The notes under the pieces: model-generated
Seen by the model: only the letters and a program-made list of their open reading frames with translations
Database searches by the model: none
Told to the model about the DNA's origin: nothing
Shown here: positions 22,625 to 29,333 of the stretch, one piece after another
Position numbering within the stretch: the first letter of the stretch is position 1
Layout: each line of letters opens with the position of its first letter
IMG/VR virus record: IMGVR_UViG_3300046474_000174
Location: 1 to 37,299 of that record
Strand: one strand, 5' to 3'
From: a virus
DNA length: 37,299 bases
Made by a program: the position numbers and the translations under genes

Positions 22625-24076
22625 TTAGCCCATCCAGCCGCCTACGTTGGTCGGCATTACGTGTTTGTGTTCGCGAGGTTTCTTCTTGTCCTTGACCATG
22701 AAGGACATCATCAAACTGTCGGCCATGTTGGGCGACGGGATCTTCTTCGCGCGCATCTCGTCTTTGCTCACCAGCTGGATCATCTTCGAGCCAGCCGTGC
22801 GCTTACGCTGCTGGCGGACCAGCTCGGTTTTCAGTTGCTGCAGTTCCTTAATGCCGCTCGACAGGCTAATCATCGTGGCCGGGTCGTGGTATTCGCCCTT
22901 GGCGATGGCCTCGTATGTTCGTTTGAAGCGGTCGCGCAGGAGCCACCAGCCCATGGCGCGCAGGTTCCGGAAGACGTCCTCGTTCTTCCTATCCTCTTCG
23001 TACAGGCCTGGCCACGGCGAGTCGGCCGCGCCGAAGCCCTGCACGTCGATGTTGCGGCCGGAGATGCGCTCCTTGAGCCCGACCTTGACGCCGGCGCCAA
23101 CGCCGATGCTGTCGTAGACAATGATGTCGGCCCGGTAGTCGAAGGCGTCGTCGAACGTGCGCGTGATCGCGTCATCGATGTCGCCGTCCGTCCAGCGTGC
23201 GACGTCCTCGACGAGCATGCCGTAGCGCTTTGTGATCGCCTTCGCGTCGGCGCCGCTGTCGGCTGGGTCGAACCCGACGACACGGTCGCCGCGCGGCTTG
23301 TATTTCAGCCTCGTGTGCGCGTCGATGGCGGCGTCGACCCATTCGGGCTCAATCACCGAGTCCTCGTAGTCGGCGTTGCATTCGCCTTCCCATACGTGCA
23401 GGTACTTCTTGAAGTTTGCGGCCTTGTCGCGCTCCATCTCGATGCGCAGCACCTCGGGGAAGCGGGGGTTGTCGCGGTACGAGACCTTGCGCACGTACGT
23501 GTAGTCGTCCTCGAAGAAGCCAGGGCGGCCGGCGGCGATTTCGCGGTTGATGTGCTCGATGTAGGGCAGCACGAAGCGCTTGTACGTCGGCGCGTCCGGC
23601 TCGTTCGGGTTGAAGCTGATCCAGATTTCGGAACCAGCAGCGCGAATGGTCGGAATCAGCACCTTCCAGCTGTCTTCGGCGACGTTCTCGGCCTCTTCGA
23701 TCCACACGATGTCGTAGCCGAACTTCGATTTCAGCGACGTGATGTTGCGCGACAGGCCCACGAACTTGAAGCACGAGCCGTTGCGGCCATAGATGCCGTC
23801 GCGCTGCACGTCGAAGAAGCCCTGCAGGCCGAATTTCTCGATCTTCGCGACGATCAGCGCGTAGCTGGATTCCTCCATCGAATTCTGGAACTCGCGGCCG
23901 CACAGGATCTTCTTGCCGTTCGCCCAGGCGTTCCAGACGAGGATTTCGGCAATCTCCTCCGATTTGGCGCCGCCGCGGCCGCCGAATGCTACCTTGATCC
24001 GCTTCGGGTAGAGCAGGAACTCGAAGGCCTCGAACAGCTCAATTTCCATCTGGCCGGACAATCTTGAAGGTGACAT
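22625..24076 (-). CDS. terL: Terminase large subunit (PBSX/Terminase_3 type), 483 aa
   Basis: ATPase and nuclease of DNA packaging. Walker A is GGRGGAKS (about 32-39), Walker B is YDIVWIEEAE (121-130) and the coupling motif is ISFNPNEP (153-160). The nuclease domain shows acidic residues at GFDPADSGADA (Asp270), IIVYDSIGVG (Asp322) and NMADSLMMSFM (Asp453). Length is normal. The gene overlaps the small subunit by 38 bp from 24076; a second ATG at 24049 (MEIELFEAFEF) would overlap by 11 bp and is equally possible. A headful (pac) mode is consistent with the circular assembly. Confidence 0.95.
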   Translation of the reverse strand: MSPSRLSGQMEIELFEAFEFLLYPKRIKVAFGGRGGAKSEEIAEILVWNAWANGKKILCGREFQNSMEESSYALIVAKIEKFGLQGFFDVQRDGIYGRNGSCFKFVGLSRNITSLKSKFGYDIVWIEEAENVAEDSWKVLIPTIRAAGSEIWISFNPNEPDAPTYKRFVLPYIEHINREIAAGRPGFFEDDYTYVRKVSYRDNPRFPEVLRIEMERDKAANFKKYLHVWEGECNADYEDSVIEPEWVDAAIDAHTRLKYKPRGDRVVGFDPADSGADAKAITKRYGMLVEDVARWTDGDIDDAITRTFDDAFDYRADIIVYDSIGVGAGVKVGLKERISGRNIDVQGFGAADSPWPGLYEEDRKNEDVFRNLRAMGWWLLRDRFKRTYEAIAKGEYHDPATMISLSSGIKELQQLKTELVRQQRKRTAGSKMIQLVSKDEMRAKKIPSPNMADSLMMSFMVKDKKKPREHKHVMPTNVGGWMG

Positions 24077-24446
24077 TGGTCGCGATCGGGTTTCCGTCCT
24101 GACCGCCGTGGTTCAGGTCGACCTTGTCGCCGAACTCCTTCGGCTTCAGCCGCTGGGCGACCTTGATGCGTGTGTCGATCCGCAGCTTCGCTTTCTGGAG
24201 GCCCTCAGGGGTCAGCGGGGCTTTATCGGCGATCTCGGTGCATTCCTCGATGCCGCCGTACAGCTGCTCGACCTTCGCGGCCTCGTACATCGTCGCGAAC
24301 TCGGGGATGTTGGCGCGCCAGCGGAACACGGTGGCCTTGCTGGGCATGCCCTTCCGCTTGCAGATGGTCGCGATGCTGTCGGTGGTGGAGGCCATGGCGG
24401 CGCAAAACTTCGCGCCAAGCTCCGGCGTGTAGGTGGTCGCGGTCAT
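24039..24446 (-). CDS. terS: Terminase small subunit, 135 aa
   Basis: Recognises the packaging site and recruits TerL. The N-terminal half carries a helix-turn-helix (ATICKRKGMPSKATVFRWRA, about 27-46) of the family seen in Bordetella/Burkholderia podophages. A helical oligomerisation segment follows (EFATMYEAAKVEQLYGGIEE, RIDTRIKVAQRLKPKEFGDK), and the C-terminus (NVTFKIVRPDGN) is the usual TerL- or portal-binding tail. It starts five bases past the T-run of an intrinsic terminator. Confidence 0.9.
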   Translation of the reverse strand: MTATTYTPELGAKFCAAMASTTDSIATICKRKGMPSKATVFRWRANIPEFATMYEAAKVEQLYGGIEECTEIADKAPLTPEGLQKAKLRIDTRIKVAQRLKPKEFGDKVDLNHGGQDGNPIATNVTFKIVRPDGN

Positions 24447-24460
24447 GGTGTTCGGTCCAA

Positions 24461-24494
24461 AAAATGGCCCGGCACGCTGGTGGGCGGCCGGGCC
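24461..24494 (-). terminator. Intrinsic terminator immediately upstream of the small terminase gene
   Basis: GGCCCGG (24466-24472) pairs with CCGGGCC (24488-24494). Read leftwards it is followed by ATTTTTTGG. The terS start codon is about 15 bp beyond, so terminase expression requires read-through. Confidence 0.8.
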
Positions 24495-24530
24495 GAAGTC
24501 CCGCAGGAGCGGGCAGGAGACGCAGGGAGT

Positions 24531-24632
24531 TCAGGAAGCAGGGCGCATGCGCATGATGGCGCGCATCCGTTCGAGTTGGAGGACGATGCGCGCCCAGCGG
24601 TCAGCGTCGGGATCGAGGGTCTGGACGTGCAT
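24531..24632 (-). CDS. Very small helical protein, 33 aa
   Basis: ATG at 24632 with GGAG five bases upstream and a TGA at 24533-24531. The product starts MHVQTLDPDADRWARIVLQ and ends in RAIMRMRPAS, an amphipathic helix with regular Arg spacing. It fills the gap between two terminators just before terS. Small ORFs here are common in related phages but often not annotated. The ribosome site supports translation; function unknown. Confidence 0.45.
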   Translation of the reverse strand: MHVQTLDPDADRWARIVLQLERMRAIMRMRPAS

Positions 24633-24648
24633 GGTGGCTCCGGAAAGC

Positions 24649-24680
24649 AAAAAGCCCCGCGTCATCGCTGACTGGGGCTT
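24649..24680 (-). terminator. Intrinsic terminator after the 83-aa gene
   Basis: AAGCCCC (24652-24658) pairs with GGGGCTT (24674-24680). Read leftwards it is followed by TTTTTGCTTT. It lies between the candidate late promoter at 25060 and the terminase genes. Confidence 0.8.
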
Positions 24681-24789
24681 CGGATTCGTTCACGCCGCGG
24701 GCTGCCATCAGGCAACCGAACACGTCATGATCGACGGAAATAAATTGTTGTGTGGAATTTACTGCTGAGATTTCCGGCTGTCAAGTCTT

Positions 24790-25041
24790 TTAGAAATCTG
24801 CAGCAGACCGTTGTTGCGGCGGCGGAAGCGGCTCCGCGTCTCGTACTGCGAGCATCGCATCGGCGATCGCATATGCACCCTTCGCGATGTCGGCTTGGGT
24901 CGTGCTACCGCTTGGTGTGCTCAACGTTCCGTTAGCCGACATCGCGAATATTTGGGGCAATACCTGCGCTGCGAAGTAGTCGCGCAGGGTCATGCCATTG
25001 CTCATGTCGCTGCTACCCGGGAATGCATATTTACTTGACAT
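24790..25041 (-). CDS. Conserved phage hypothetical protein, 83 aa
   Basis: ATG at 25041 with CGGAGAGC upstream. The central motif NGMTLRDYFAAQVLPQIFA followed by ADIAKGAYAIADAMLAVRD is a recognisable small phage protein type of unknown function found near replication or packaging genes in many proteobacterial phages. The N-terminus contains MSSKYAFPGSS and the C-terminus is a short Pro/Gln tail. It is the first gene after the candidate late promoter. Confidence 0.75.
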   Translation of the reverse strand: MSSKYAFPGSSDMSNGMTLRDYFAAQVLPQIFAMSANGTLSTPSGSTTQADIAKGAYAIADAMLAVRDAEPLPPPQQRSAADF

Positions 25042-25059
25042 TTTTGCTCTCCGATTTTC

Positions 25060-25081
25060 GTTATACGCGATCCCTATCGCG
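25060..25081 (-). promoter_or_regulatory. Candidate late promoter with inverted repeat
   Basis: Leftward reading gives ATCGCG... as part of the perfect inverted repeat CGCGAT-CCCT-ATCGCG (25066-25081), which directly abuts TATAAC (-10-like, 25065-25060). No good -35 is present at the right distance, and the repeat sits where an activator would bind. The promoter is just downstream of the candidate late regulator gene (25128-25496) and would drive the late operon. Confidence 0.5.
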
Positions 25082-25127
25082 TTGATTCAATGCTAACACA
25101 TCGGAGCTTGCAATATGGCAAGGATGA

Positions 25128-25496
25128 TTACCGGTCGGCCGTCGCAGCCGCGGCCTCGATCGCACGCTGCGCCTGCCGGAACAGGTTGACGAAGACGGTC
25201 GCCGGCCGGTGCGCGATCGCCATCTTGCGGCACACGACGTTCGGGTCGGCTTGGCGGATGTAGCACCAGTACAGCAGCATGCGGTGCTTGGTCTCGAGCT
25301 CGCGCATGCCGCGCTCGATCAGGGCCGCGTCCGCCTCATCCAGCTTGCGGCGCTCGGGCACGGGCATCTCGCCTTCCGCCTCGCGGCGCAGCTGGTCACA
25401 GAACGCGCCGGTGGGGCTGATGCCGACGCGGGTGGTGTCACGGAAGACCCTCGCCCAGTTCTCCAGGCGCGAGCCGATGTCGCGGCGTTCGGTCAA
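25128..25496 (-). CDS. Candidate late-gene regulator (antiterminator Q-like / HTH protein), 122 aa
   Basis: The upstream gene ends with TGA overlapping a TTG (TTGA), so I take the TTG at 25496 as the start: TERRDIGSRLENWARVFRDT. The C-terminal half is a helical, sigma-region-4-like HTH arrangement (ALIERGMRELETKHRMLLYW, CYIRQADPNVVCRKMAIAHR, ATVFVNLFRQAQRAI). This kind of protein, placed between RusA and terminase, is often annotated as antitermination protein Q or a phage late regulator. The following late operon contains many terminators. The assignment is by position and fold style, not by a decisive motif. Confidence 0.55.
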   Translation of the reverse strand: MTERRDIGSRLENWARVFRDTTRVGISPTGAFCDQLRREAEGEMPVPERRKLDEADAALIERGMRELETKHRMLLYWCYIRQADPNVVCRKMAIAHRPATVFVNLFRQAQRAIEAAAATADR

Positions 25497-25669
25497 GCTA
25501 CGTCCTCCCGCAGCTGGCCGTTCGACGCGACCACACGCAGCCGGGCGCCGCGCACCTTCCGGGCCGCGAGCAAGATCATGGCCGCGACGCGGAAGCCGCC
25601 GGCAAACCCGCCGATGAAGCCGACGGCGAAGCAGGCGGCGCAAGTGAGGGCGGATTGCTCGGGCGTCAT
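25493..25669 (-). CDS. Small membrane protein, 58 aa
   Basis: ATG at 25669, ATGA-coupled to the RusA gene, and its stop overlaps the next start (TTGA). One clear membrane span at about 8-35 (LTCAACFAVGFIGGFAGGF plus VAAMILLAA) is followed by a basic cytoplasmic tail (RKVRGARLRVVASNGQLRE). No family recognised. Both couplings make it a real gene in the middle operon. Confidence 0.65.
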   Translation of the reverse strand: MTPEQSALTCAACFAVGFIGGFAGGFRVAAMILLAARKVRGARLRVVASNGQLREDVA

Positions 25670-26097
25670 GCGGCCTCTCCCGCGACCTCGATCACATGCA
25701 CCACCGCGCTCGGCGTCTCGCTGTAGCGCTTCTCGATCATGATGCGCACCACCTGGGCGTCGTCGGCCCACACGATGCCATTGCAGCCGTCCTTGATCCC
25801 CTTGAGCACGTTGTCGGCGTCGGGCTTCTTGGTGGCGCAGATCGTGCCGGCGACGGCGGCCGCGCGGCGCTTGTTCGACCAGCTGGCCGGCACTTGCAGG
25901 TTCAGCGTCACCGACAGTGCAACCGGGCGCGCCGTCGGCTCGGTGCCGCGCATGGCGGTGCTGGCCGCAAGCTTCACCAGGTTCTCGTAGCTGGCCGTCT
26001 TGGCCGGCGTGTACGCCACGACGTGCGCACCGCGGCGGGCGAACTTGGGGCGGCCCTTCGCTACAGGCTGGCCGGGGATGGTGAAGGTGGTCATCAT
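25666..26097 (-). CDS. rusA: RusA-family Holliday junction resolvase, 143 aa
   Basis: Cleaves four-way DNA junctions made during recombination and replication, clearing branches before packaging. The N-terminal strand GQPVAKGRPKFAR is the RusA start pattern. The active-site Asp residues lie in KKPDADNVLKGIKDG (Asp93, Asp95) and IVWADDAQV (Asp112, Asp113), with a conserved Lys later in IEKRYSE. Length (120-145 aa) fits the family. Two adjacent ATGs (26097 and 26094) are possible starts. It is coupled to the small membrane protein gene. Confidence 0.92.
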   Translation of the reverse strand: MMTTFTIPGQPVAKGRPKFARRGAHVVAYTPAKTASYENLVKLAASTAMRGTEPTARPVALSVTLNLQVPASWSNKRRAAAVAGTICATKKPDADNVLKGIKDGCNGIVWADDAQVVRIMIEKRYSETPSAVVHVIEVAGEAA

Positions 26098-26153
26098 GGA
26101 TCAGGTTCTCCCGTGTCGTTGTTGTGCGCCCGGGCTGGCCGGGCGGGTGGTGG

Positions 26154-26810
26154 TTATTCGACGATCAGCCAGTCCTCGGCCAGGGCATCGCTGCCGCTGG
26201 GCGCCCAGGTGCTCACGGTGTCATCGGCGCCCTTGAGCGCGAGGTAGGCGTTGTAGGGGACCATGCCGCCTTCGCCTAAGAAGGCTTTCGCGGCGCCCGT
26301 CTGCGCCGGGTAGCTGTTGGCCGGCACCAGGTAGGCGAACATGCCCTTGCCATTCCAGCCGGCGCGCGCCACGCGCTGGCCGGTCTTCAGCGCGGTCAGT
26401 GCGGTACCGAAGGTCAGGCCGGTGGGCGACGAATGCGCAGTCACGGTGCCGGCCGGCTCGTAGGTCGCCGCGAAGATGTCGGGTTTGCACGCGTAGTGCT
26501 CGCCCTGCACGCCGGTGATGATCCAGTCACCCGGGCACACGATGTGTCCGCCTTCCAGCGTCTCGATCCAACCGTGGTTATGCATGATGTCGCCGCAGTG
26601 CTTGCATGCCTGATAGCCGTCCATTTCCGGCGTACGGTAGCGACGCACGATAGACCCCTCCCAGTCGTTTTCACGGCGATGCACTGGGCTGAATTCACGC
26701 GGCTGGCCGTTCTCGAAGCCATGCACGACGGTCGCATAGTCCTCCGGATGGTCGCCGTTCTTGAACCACTGCGTTGCCTCGATGACGACGGGCTTTTTGC
26801 GAAATTCCAT
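26154..26810 (-). CDS. Two-domain protein with C-terminal Tad2-like (DUF2829) anti-defence domain, 218 aa
   Basis: Residues 1-118 form a small phage domain of unknown role: FRKKPVVIEATQWFKNGD, a possible zinc site CKHCG with later His residues, and LEGGHIVCPGDWIITGVQGE then KPDIFAATYEPA. Residues 131-218 match the DUF2829/Tad2 pattern: LTFGTALTALKTGQRVARAG, RAGWNGKGMF, and the ending STWAPSGSDALAEDWLIVE. Tad2 proteins are known to bind and sequester signalling nucleotides of Thoeris (and some CBASS) defence. Gene context is the leftward early operon, where anti-defence genes are commonly expressed soon after infection. The domain call is strong; activity is inferred. Confidence 0.85.
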   Translation of the reverse strand: MEFRKKPVVIEATQWFKNGDHPEDYATVVHGFENGQPREFSPVHRRENDWEGSIVRRYRTPEMDGYQACKHCGDIMHNHGWIETLEGGHIVCPGDWIITGVQGEHYACKPDIFAATYEPAGTVTAHSSPTGLTFGTALTALKTGQRVARAGWNGKGMFAYLVPANSYPAQTGAAKAFLGEGGMVPYNAYLALKGADDTVSTWAPSGSDALAEDWLIVE

Positions 26811-26819
26811 GTCTGCCTT

Positions 26820-27086
26820 TCAGGTTGTTGTCGTCCCCGCTTTTGCGGGAACCGTTGGTGCGCTCGCGCGCGAAATGGTCTCTCTACCCCTGCGCTGCTC
26901 CGGTGGCATCTGTGCTTTCCGGGTCTCCCACGCTCCCTGCTCGTTGAACAGGACGCAGCGCGGGTCGGTCGAGTGCACGGGCTTGTCGAAGCCCTCGCAG
27001 TGGCCTGGGCCGTCCTCGTTGCGCCGCTGGGATGCGGTCGGGATGAAGCGGGCACAGATGCGGCAGGGCAGCGGCTCGCGGTTCAT
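26820..27086 (-). CDS. Small zinc-finger-like protein, 88 aa
   Basis: ATG at 27086, coupled by ATGA to the DUF1376 gene. Cys/His residues are spaced as CRIC, GHCEGF, DKPVH and DPRCVLF, a likely single zinc site. Residues after about 55 are low complexity. The last codons (VPAKAGTTTT) are encoded by a short palindromic repeat (CCCGC-TTTT-GCGGG), suggesting that the reading frame has been extended by a repeat insertion. Function unknown. Confidence 0.65.
   Translation of the reverse strand: MNREPLPCRICARFIPTASQRRNEDGPGHCEGFDKPVHSTDPRCVLFNEQGAWETRKAQMPPEQRRGRETISRASAPTVPAKAGTTTT
26831..26853. repeat. REP-like palindrome, copy 1
   Basis: GTCCCCGC-TTTT-GCGGGAACC (within 26831-26853) resembles the palindrome at 33683-33702 and the short chromosomal REP-type repeats of many proteobacteria. 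It lies at the 3' end of the gene at 26820-27086. Confidence 0.5.
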
Positions 27087-28120
27087 GCGGCTCGGCCTCC
27101 GTTGCGCTGGGCCTGCTCGAACGCGGTGACGCGGGCTTGCCACTCGTCGTAGCTTTCGTCCGTGCCCTTCGGGTCGAGGCCCTGGGGCTTGCGTGGCGGG
27201 GCCGGTGGGACAGGTGCGGCGATTGCTGCCGCTGGTGCGCTCTGCTTCTGCAGGACGGTCTGCACGGCCTTGTCGAGGTAGACGAGCCCGATGGCCTCGC
27301 CTGGCTTGAACTGCCGTGCTCTGGCGATCGCTGCGGTCAGCACGTCCTTGGTGACGCGAGGTTCGGCAGCCCAGGCAAGCACGATGGCGTCGCCCGGCGT
27401 TGCGTCGATGCCGCCGTCTCGCAGCATGGTCACGATGGCGGTGACCCGCTTCGACTCCCGGGGGTGGTCGTCGTCGTCCGATTGCGGGCCGGCACCAACT
27501 TCGGTTGAGGCTTGAGACGACGATGAAGATTTAGAAGTTAACTGTCCCTGTCCCTCTCCCTGTCCCTTGGAGTGGTTTTCACCAGTGACATCGCTCGTTT
27601 GTCCTCGGGACATCTTGGATTTGTCGCTAGGGACAGGTAGCGGCTGTCCCACGGGACAACCAGCAGAAAGCCACGCATCGAATTCGGGAAACTGGATGCT
27701 TGTCCCGTGGCGCTCGTTGTGCTTCTTGATGCGCGCGCATTCGGTTTTCAGGCGCTGTCGCAGCTTCGCGGTCCAGGCTTCGTTGGCCTTTTCGGCGACG
27801 ACAGCGTGATACAACCGGCCATCGCTGCACTTCACCCAGCCACGCATGGCTCCGTCGCGAACCTTCAGCCATTCCTTCACGACGCGGCCGTAGCCGGCGT
27901 ACTGGGCCAGGACCTTGTCGTCATCGGGCAGGCTGGCGGCCGGGACCTGGTGCCAGGACGCGCACCACAGCAGCACGGCGCAGCGGAATTCGTCGGCCTC
28001 GGCTGTCACGGCCAGGTCGCTGTCGCGCAGGCGCACGACGTCGAGCGGCATGAAGGCGAAGTCGCGCAGGTCGCAGTCGGGCGGAGTGAGCGGCGCGGGC
28101 AGGTTGGACATGGCGTCCAT
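27083..28120 (-). CDS. DUF1376-family replication-associated protein, 345 aa
   Basis: The start at 28120 forms a TGATG overlap with the upstream stop. Residues 22-115 match DUF1376 (FMPLDVVRLRDSDL, AEADEFRCAVLLWCASWHQV, KVRDGAMRGWVKCSDGRLYH), a family related to phage replication proteins that are probably initiators or primosome-loading partners. The middle (about 160-235) is low-complexity Ser/Gly/Gln, and the C-terminal part has a helical domain (VTAIVTMLRDGGIDATPGD). The DNA for the linker contains many TGTCCC/GGGACA motifs, possibly the replication origin. No helicase or primase gene is adjacent, so host enzymes are probably used. Confidence 0.75.
   Translation of the reverse strand: MDAMSNLPAPLTPPDCDLRDFAFMPLDVVRLRDSDLAVTAEADEFRCAVLLWCASWHQVPAASLPDDDKVLAQYAGYGRVVKEWLKVRDGAMRGWVKCSDGRLYHAVVAEKANEAWTAKLRQRLKTECARIKKHNERHGTSIQFPEFDAWLSAGCPVGQPLPVPSDKSKMSRGQTSDVTGENHSKGQGEGQGQLTSKSSSSSQASTEVGAGPQSDDDDHPRESKRVTAIVTMLRDGGIDATPGDAIVLAWAAEPRVTKDVLTAAIARARQFKPGEAIGLVYLDKAVQTVLQKQSAPAAAIAAPVPPAPPRKPQGLDPKGTDESYDEWQARVTAFEQAQRNGGRAA
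27543..27706. repeat. Cluster of TGTCCC/GGGACA motifs, candidate origin iterons
   Basis: TGTCCC occurs at 27543, 27549, 27561, 27645 and 27701; its complement GGGACA occurs at 27607, 27630 and 27653. The pair at 27645-27658 forms TGTCCC-AC-GGGACA. Eight copies in 164 bp is far above chance. They lie in the low-complexity linker of the replication protein gene, as lambda ori lies inside gene O. Confidence 0.55.
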
Positions 28121-28557
28121 CAGTAGTACCCCACGTCCATGTGTTCGGCCGCGTAGGCGCTGATTATCTCGGCCATTTCTGCCTTGAAGTCGAAGTCGAC
28201 AAGCGGGACAGGAATACCGGCCTGGCGGATCGCGGCCAACATGCAGGCAGGGCAACCGTCCGAGGCTTCACGCAATTTCGGCGTGGCGGCAGCGATCGCC
28301 TGGGTGAATTCCTCGTATTCCTTCGTCCAATTGCAGTTGGCATCGAATTCAACAGGAACATTCGACGGCAAGATCGCCACCAGGGCGCGCAGCCCTTCGG
28401 CATCCGGCCCGTTGCCACCATGGATCAGCCGGCAGGCGCGGCAGGCGCGCGCCGGGTTCATCGTGCAATGGCGTTCGTGCTTGGCCATGGCGTGCGCCTG
28501 CAGACCGGCGCGGTTGCAGAAGTCGCACCAGTGGCGCTTGACGGTTTTCGTTCTCAT
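28120..28557 (-). CDS. Zinc-finger-type phage protein, 145 aa
   Basis: ATG at 28557, ATGA-coupled to the upstream 71-aa gene. Residues 8-34 show a C2H2-like site (HWCDFCNRAGLQAHAMAKHE, then RHC), followed by ARACRACRLIHGG, so two zinc sites are likely. The middle (VAILPSNVPVEFDANCNWTK) and a second Cys pair (SDGCPACMLAAIRQAGIP) precede an acidic C-terminus. Nucleic-acid binding is likely. It resembles uncharacterised early proteins of Burkholderiales phages. Confidence 0.7.
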   Translation of the reverse strand: MRTKTVKRHWCDFCNRAGLQAHAMAKHERHCTMNPARACRACRLIHGGNGPDAEGLRALVAILPSNVPVEFDANCNWTKEYEEFTQAIAAATPKLREASDGCPACMLAAIRQAGIPVPLVDFDFKAEMAEIISAYAAEHMDVGYY

Positions 28558-28769
28558 GGCGGATTTGCTCCAGCCAGTTCCAGCGTGGGCTTGACGACCG
28601 CGCGCGCGAAGACGACGGCCTGGCGATCACGCCAGCCTTTCTGCCAGTCCGCGATGGCCGGCGCGCCCGGGTTCATGTGGTGATCATCGATGGCGCGGCC
28701 CTGGTCGAACGCGTCGGCGCCGCGCTGGCGCATGATCTCGGGGGTAGCTGCTTTGATCGAGAGGTCCAC
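28554..28769 (-). CDS. RMF/CrpP-like small protein, 71 aa
   Basis: GTG at 28769 shares its G with the upstream TAG. The pattern RGADAFDQGRAIDDHHMNPG then IADWQKGWRDRQ follows the RMF/CrpP style (G-x-x-A-x-x-x-G-R, a Pro/Asn turn, then W-x-x-G-W). RMF dimerises ribosomes in stationary phase. Phage relatives of this fold are of unknown role. The similarity is by motif only, and the C-terminal 20 residues do not belong to it. Confidence 0.6.
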   Translation of the reverse strand: MDLSIKAATPEIMRQRGADAFDQGRAIDDHHMNPGAPAIADWQKGWRDRQAVVFARAVVKPTLELAGANPP

Positions 28770-28945
28770 TATTCCTTCCCCCCTTCATCGGTCGCAGTGC
28801 GCAGCTGCTGCCGCACGAGCTTTTGTGCATCGGCGGCGCGGCTGTCGGGCCCGGCCTTCTCGATGCAGCGCACGACGAAGTTCCAGATGACCACACGGCG
28901 GTCGGGCGAGAACTTCGGCGGCGGATTCTGTGTTTGTTCGTTCAT
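28769..28945 (-). CDS. Small hypothetical protein, 58 aa
   Basis: ATG at 28945 with GAGGA upstream; the TAG at 28771-28769 overlaps the next GTG start. The product starts MNEQTQNPPPKFSPDRRVVI and continues WNFVVRCIEKAGPDSRAADA with an amphipathic helix, then an acidic end (ATDEGGKE). No motif recognised. The ribosome site and the coupled stop make it a likely real gene in the leftward early operon. Confidence 0.65.
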   Translation of the reverse strand: MNEQTQNPPPKFSPDRRVVIWNFVVRCIEKAGPDSRAADAQKLVRQQLRTATDEGGKE

Positions 28946-28966
28946 TCAATCCTCGGGGTGAAACGG

Positions 28967-29206
28967 TCAGGAACGCATGTATGCAGCCGGGCGCACGCTG
29001 CGAGCCGGGGCAAACTTGGCCTGAAATGGGACCAGACTGGGCCTAGCTCCCGGGCGGCCCTCTGGCTTAACATTTCCGCGAGGCAGGCAGCAGTCGCGGA
29101 TGTGCGTGCTGACCGACTTCCTCACGGCCTTGGCGTTGGCGACGATCGCCAGGAAGTCGTCGACGGTCACGTGCGATTTCAGGGTGATGCTTCGGTTTTC
29201 TTTCAT
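28967..29206 (-). CDS. Small ribbon-helix-helix-like protein, 79 aa
   Basis: ATG at 29206 with a near-perfect AAGGAG ribosome site. The first 40 residues (SITLKSHVTVDDFLAIVANA, then KAVRKSVSTHIRDCCL) read as a beta strand followed by two helices in the pattern of Arc/MobC-type ribbon-helix-helix proteins. The rest is an Arg/Pro-rich tail. As the second gene after cro it could be an early regulator. The fold call is tentative. Confidence 0.6.
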   Translation of the reverse strand: MKENRSITLKSHVTVDDFLAIVANAKAVRKSVSTHIRDCCLPRGNVKPEGRPGARPSLVPFQAKFAPARSVRPAAYMRS

Positions 29207-29307
29207 GGTGCTTCTCCTTGACGGTGGTTCTCGGTGGGGTATTTCATCGGGGGTACTTCGGTGCAATCGCTCAATTGCAACTGCCTGTGCGCAACTTTCG
29301 AGGCGCG

Positions 29308-29333
29308 AAAAAGCCGCAGGGGTTACTGCGGCT
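29308..29333 (-). terminator. Intrinsic terminator overlapping the end of cro
   Basis: AGCCGCAG (29312-29319) pairs with CTGCGGCT (29326-29333); read leftwards it is followed by TTTTTCG. The hairpin loop includes the cro stop codon. It would stop leftward early transcription unless antitermination or read-through occurs, like lambda tR1. Confidence 0.8.

Noticed and set aside
29262-29279. TGCAAT-CGCTCA-ATTGCA inverted repeat as a boxB-type nut site
   Set aside because: It lies downstream of the first terminator and has no recognisable boxA or GNRA-like loop. It may be a minor hairpin.
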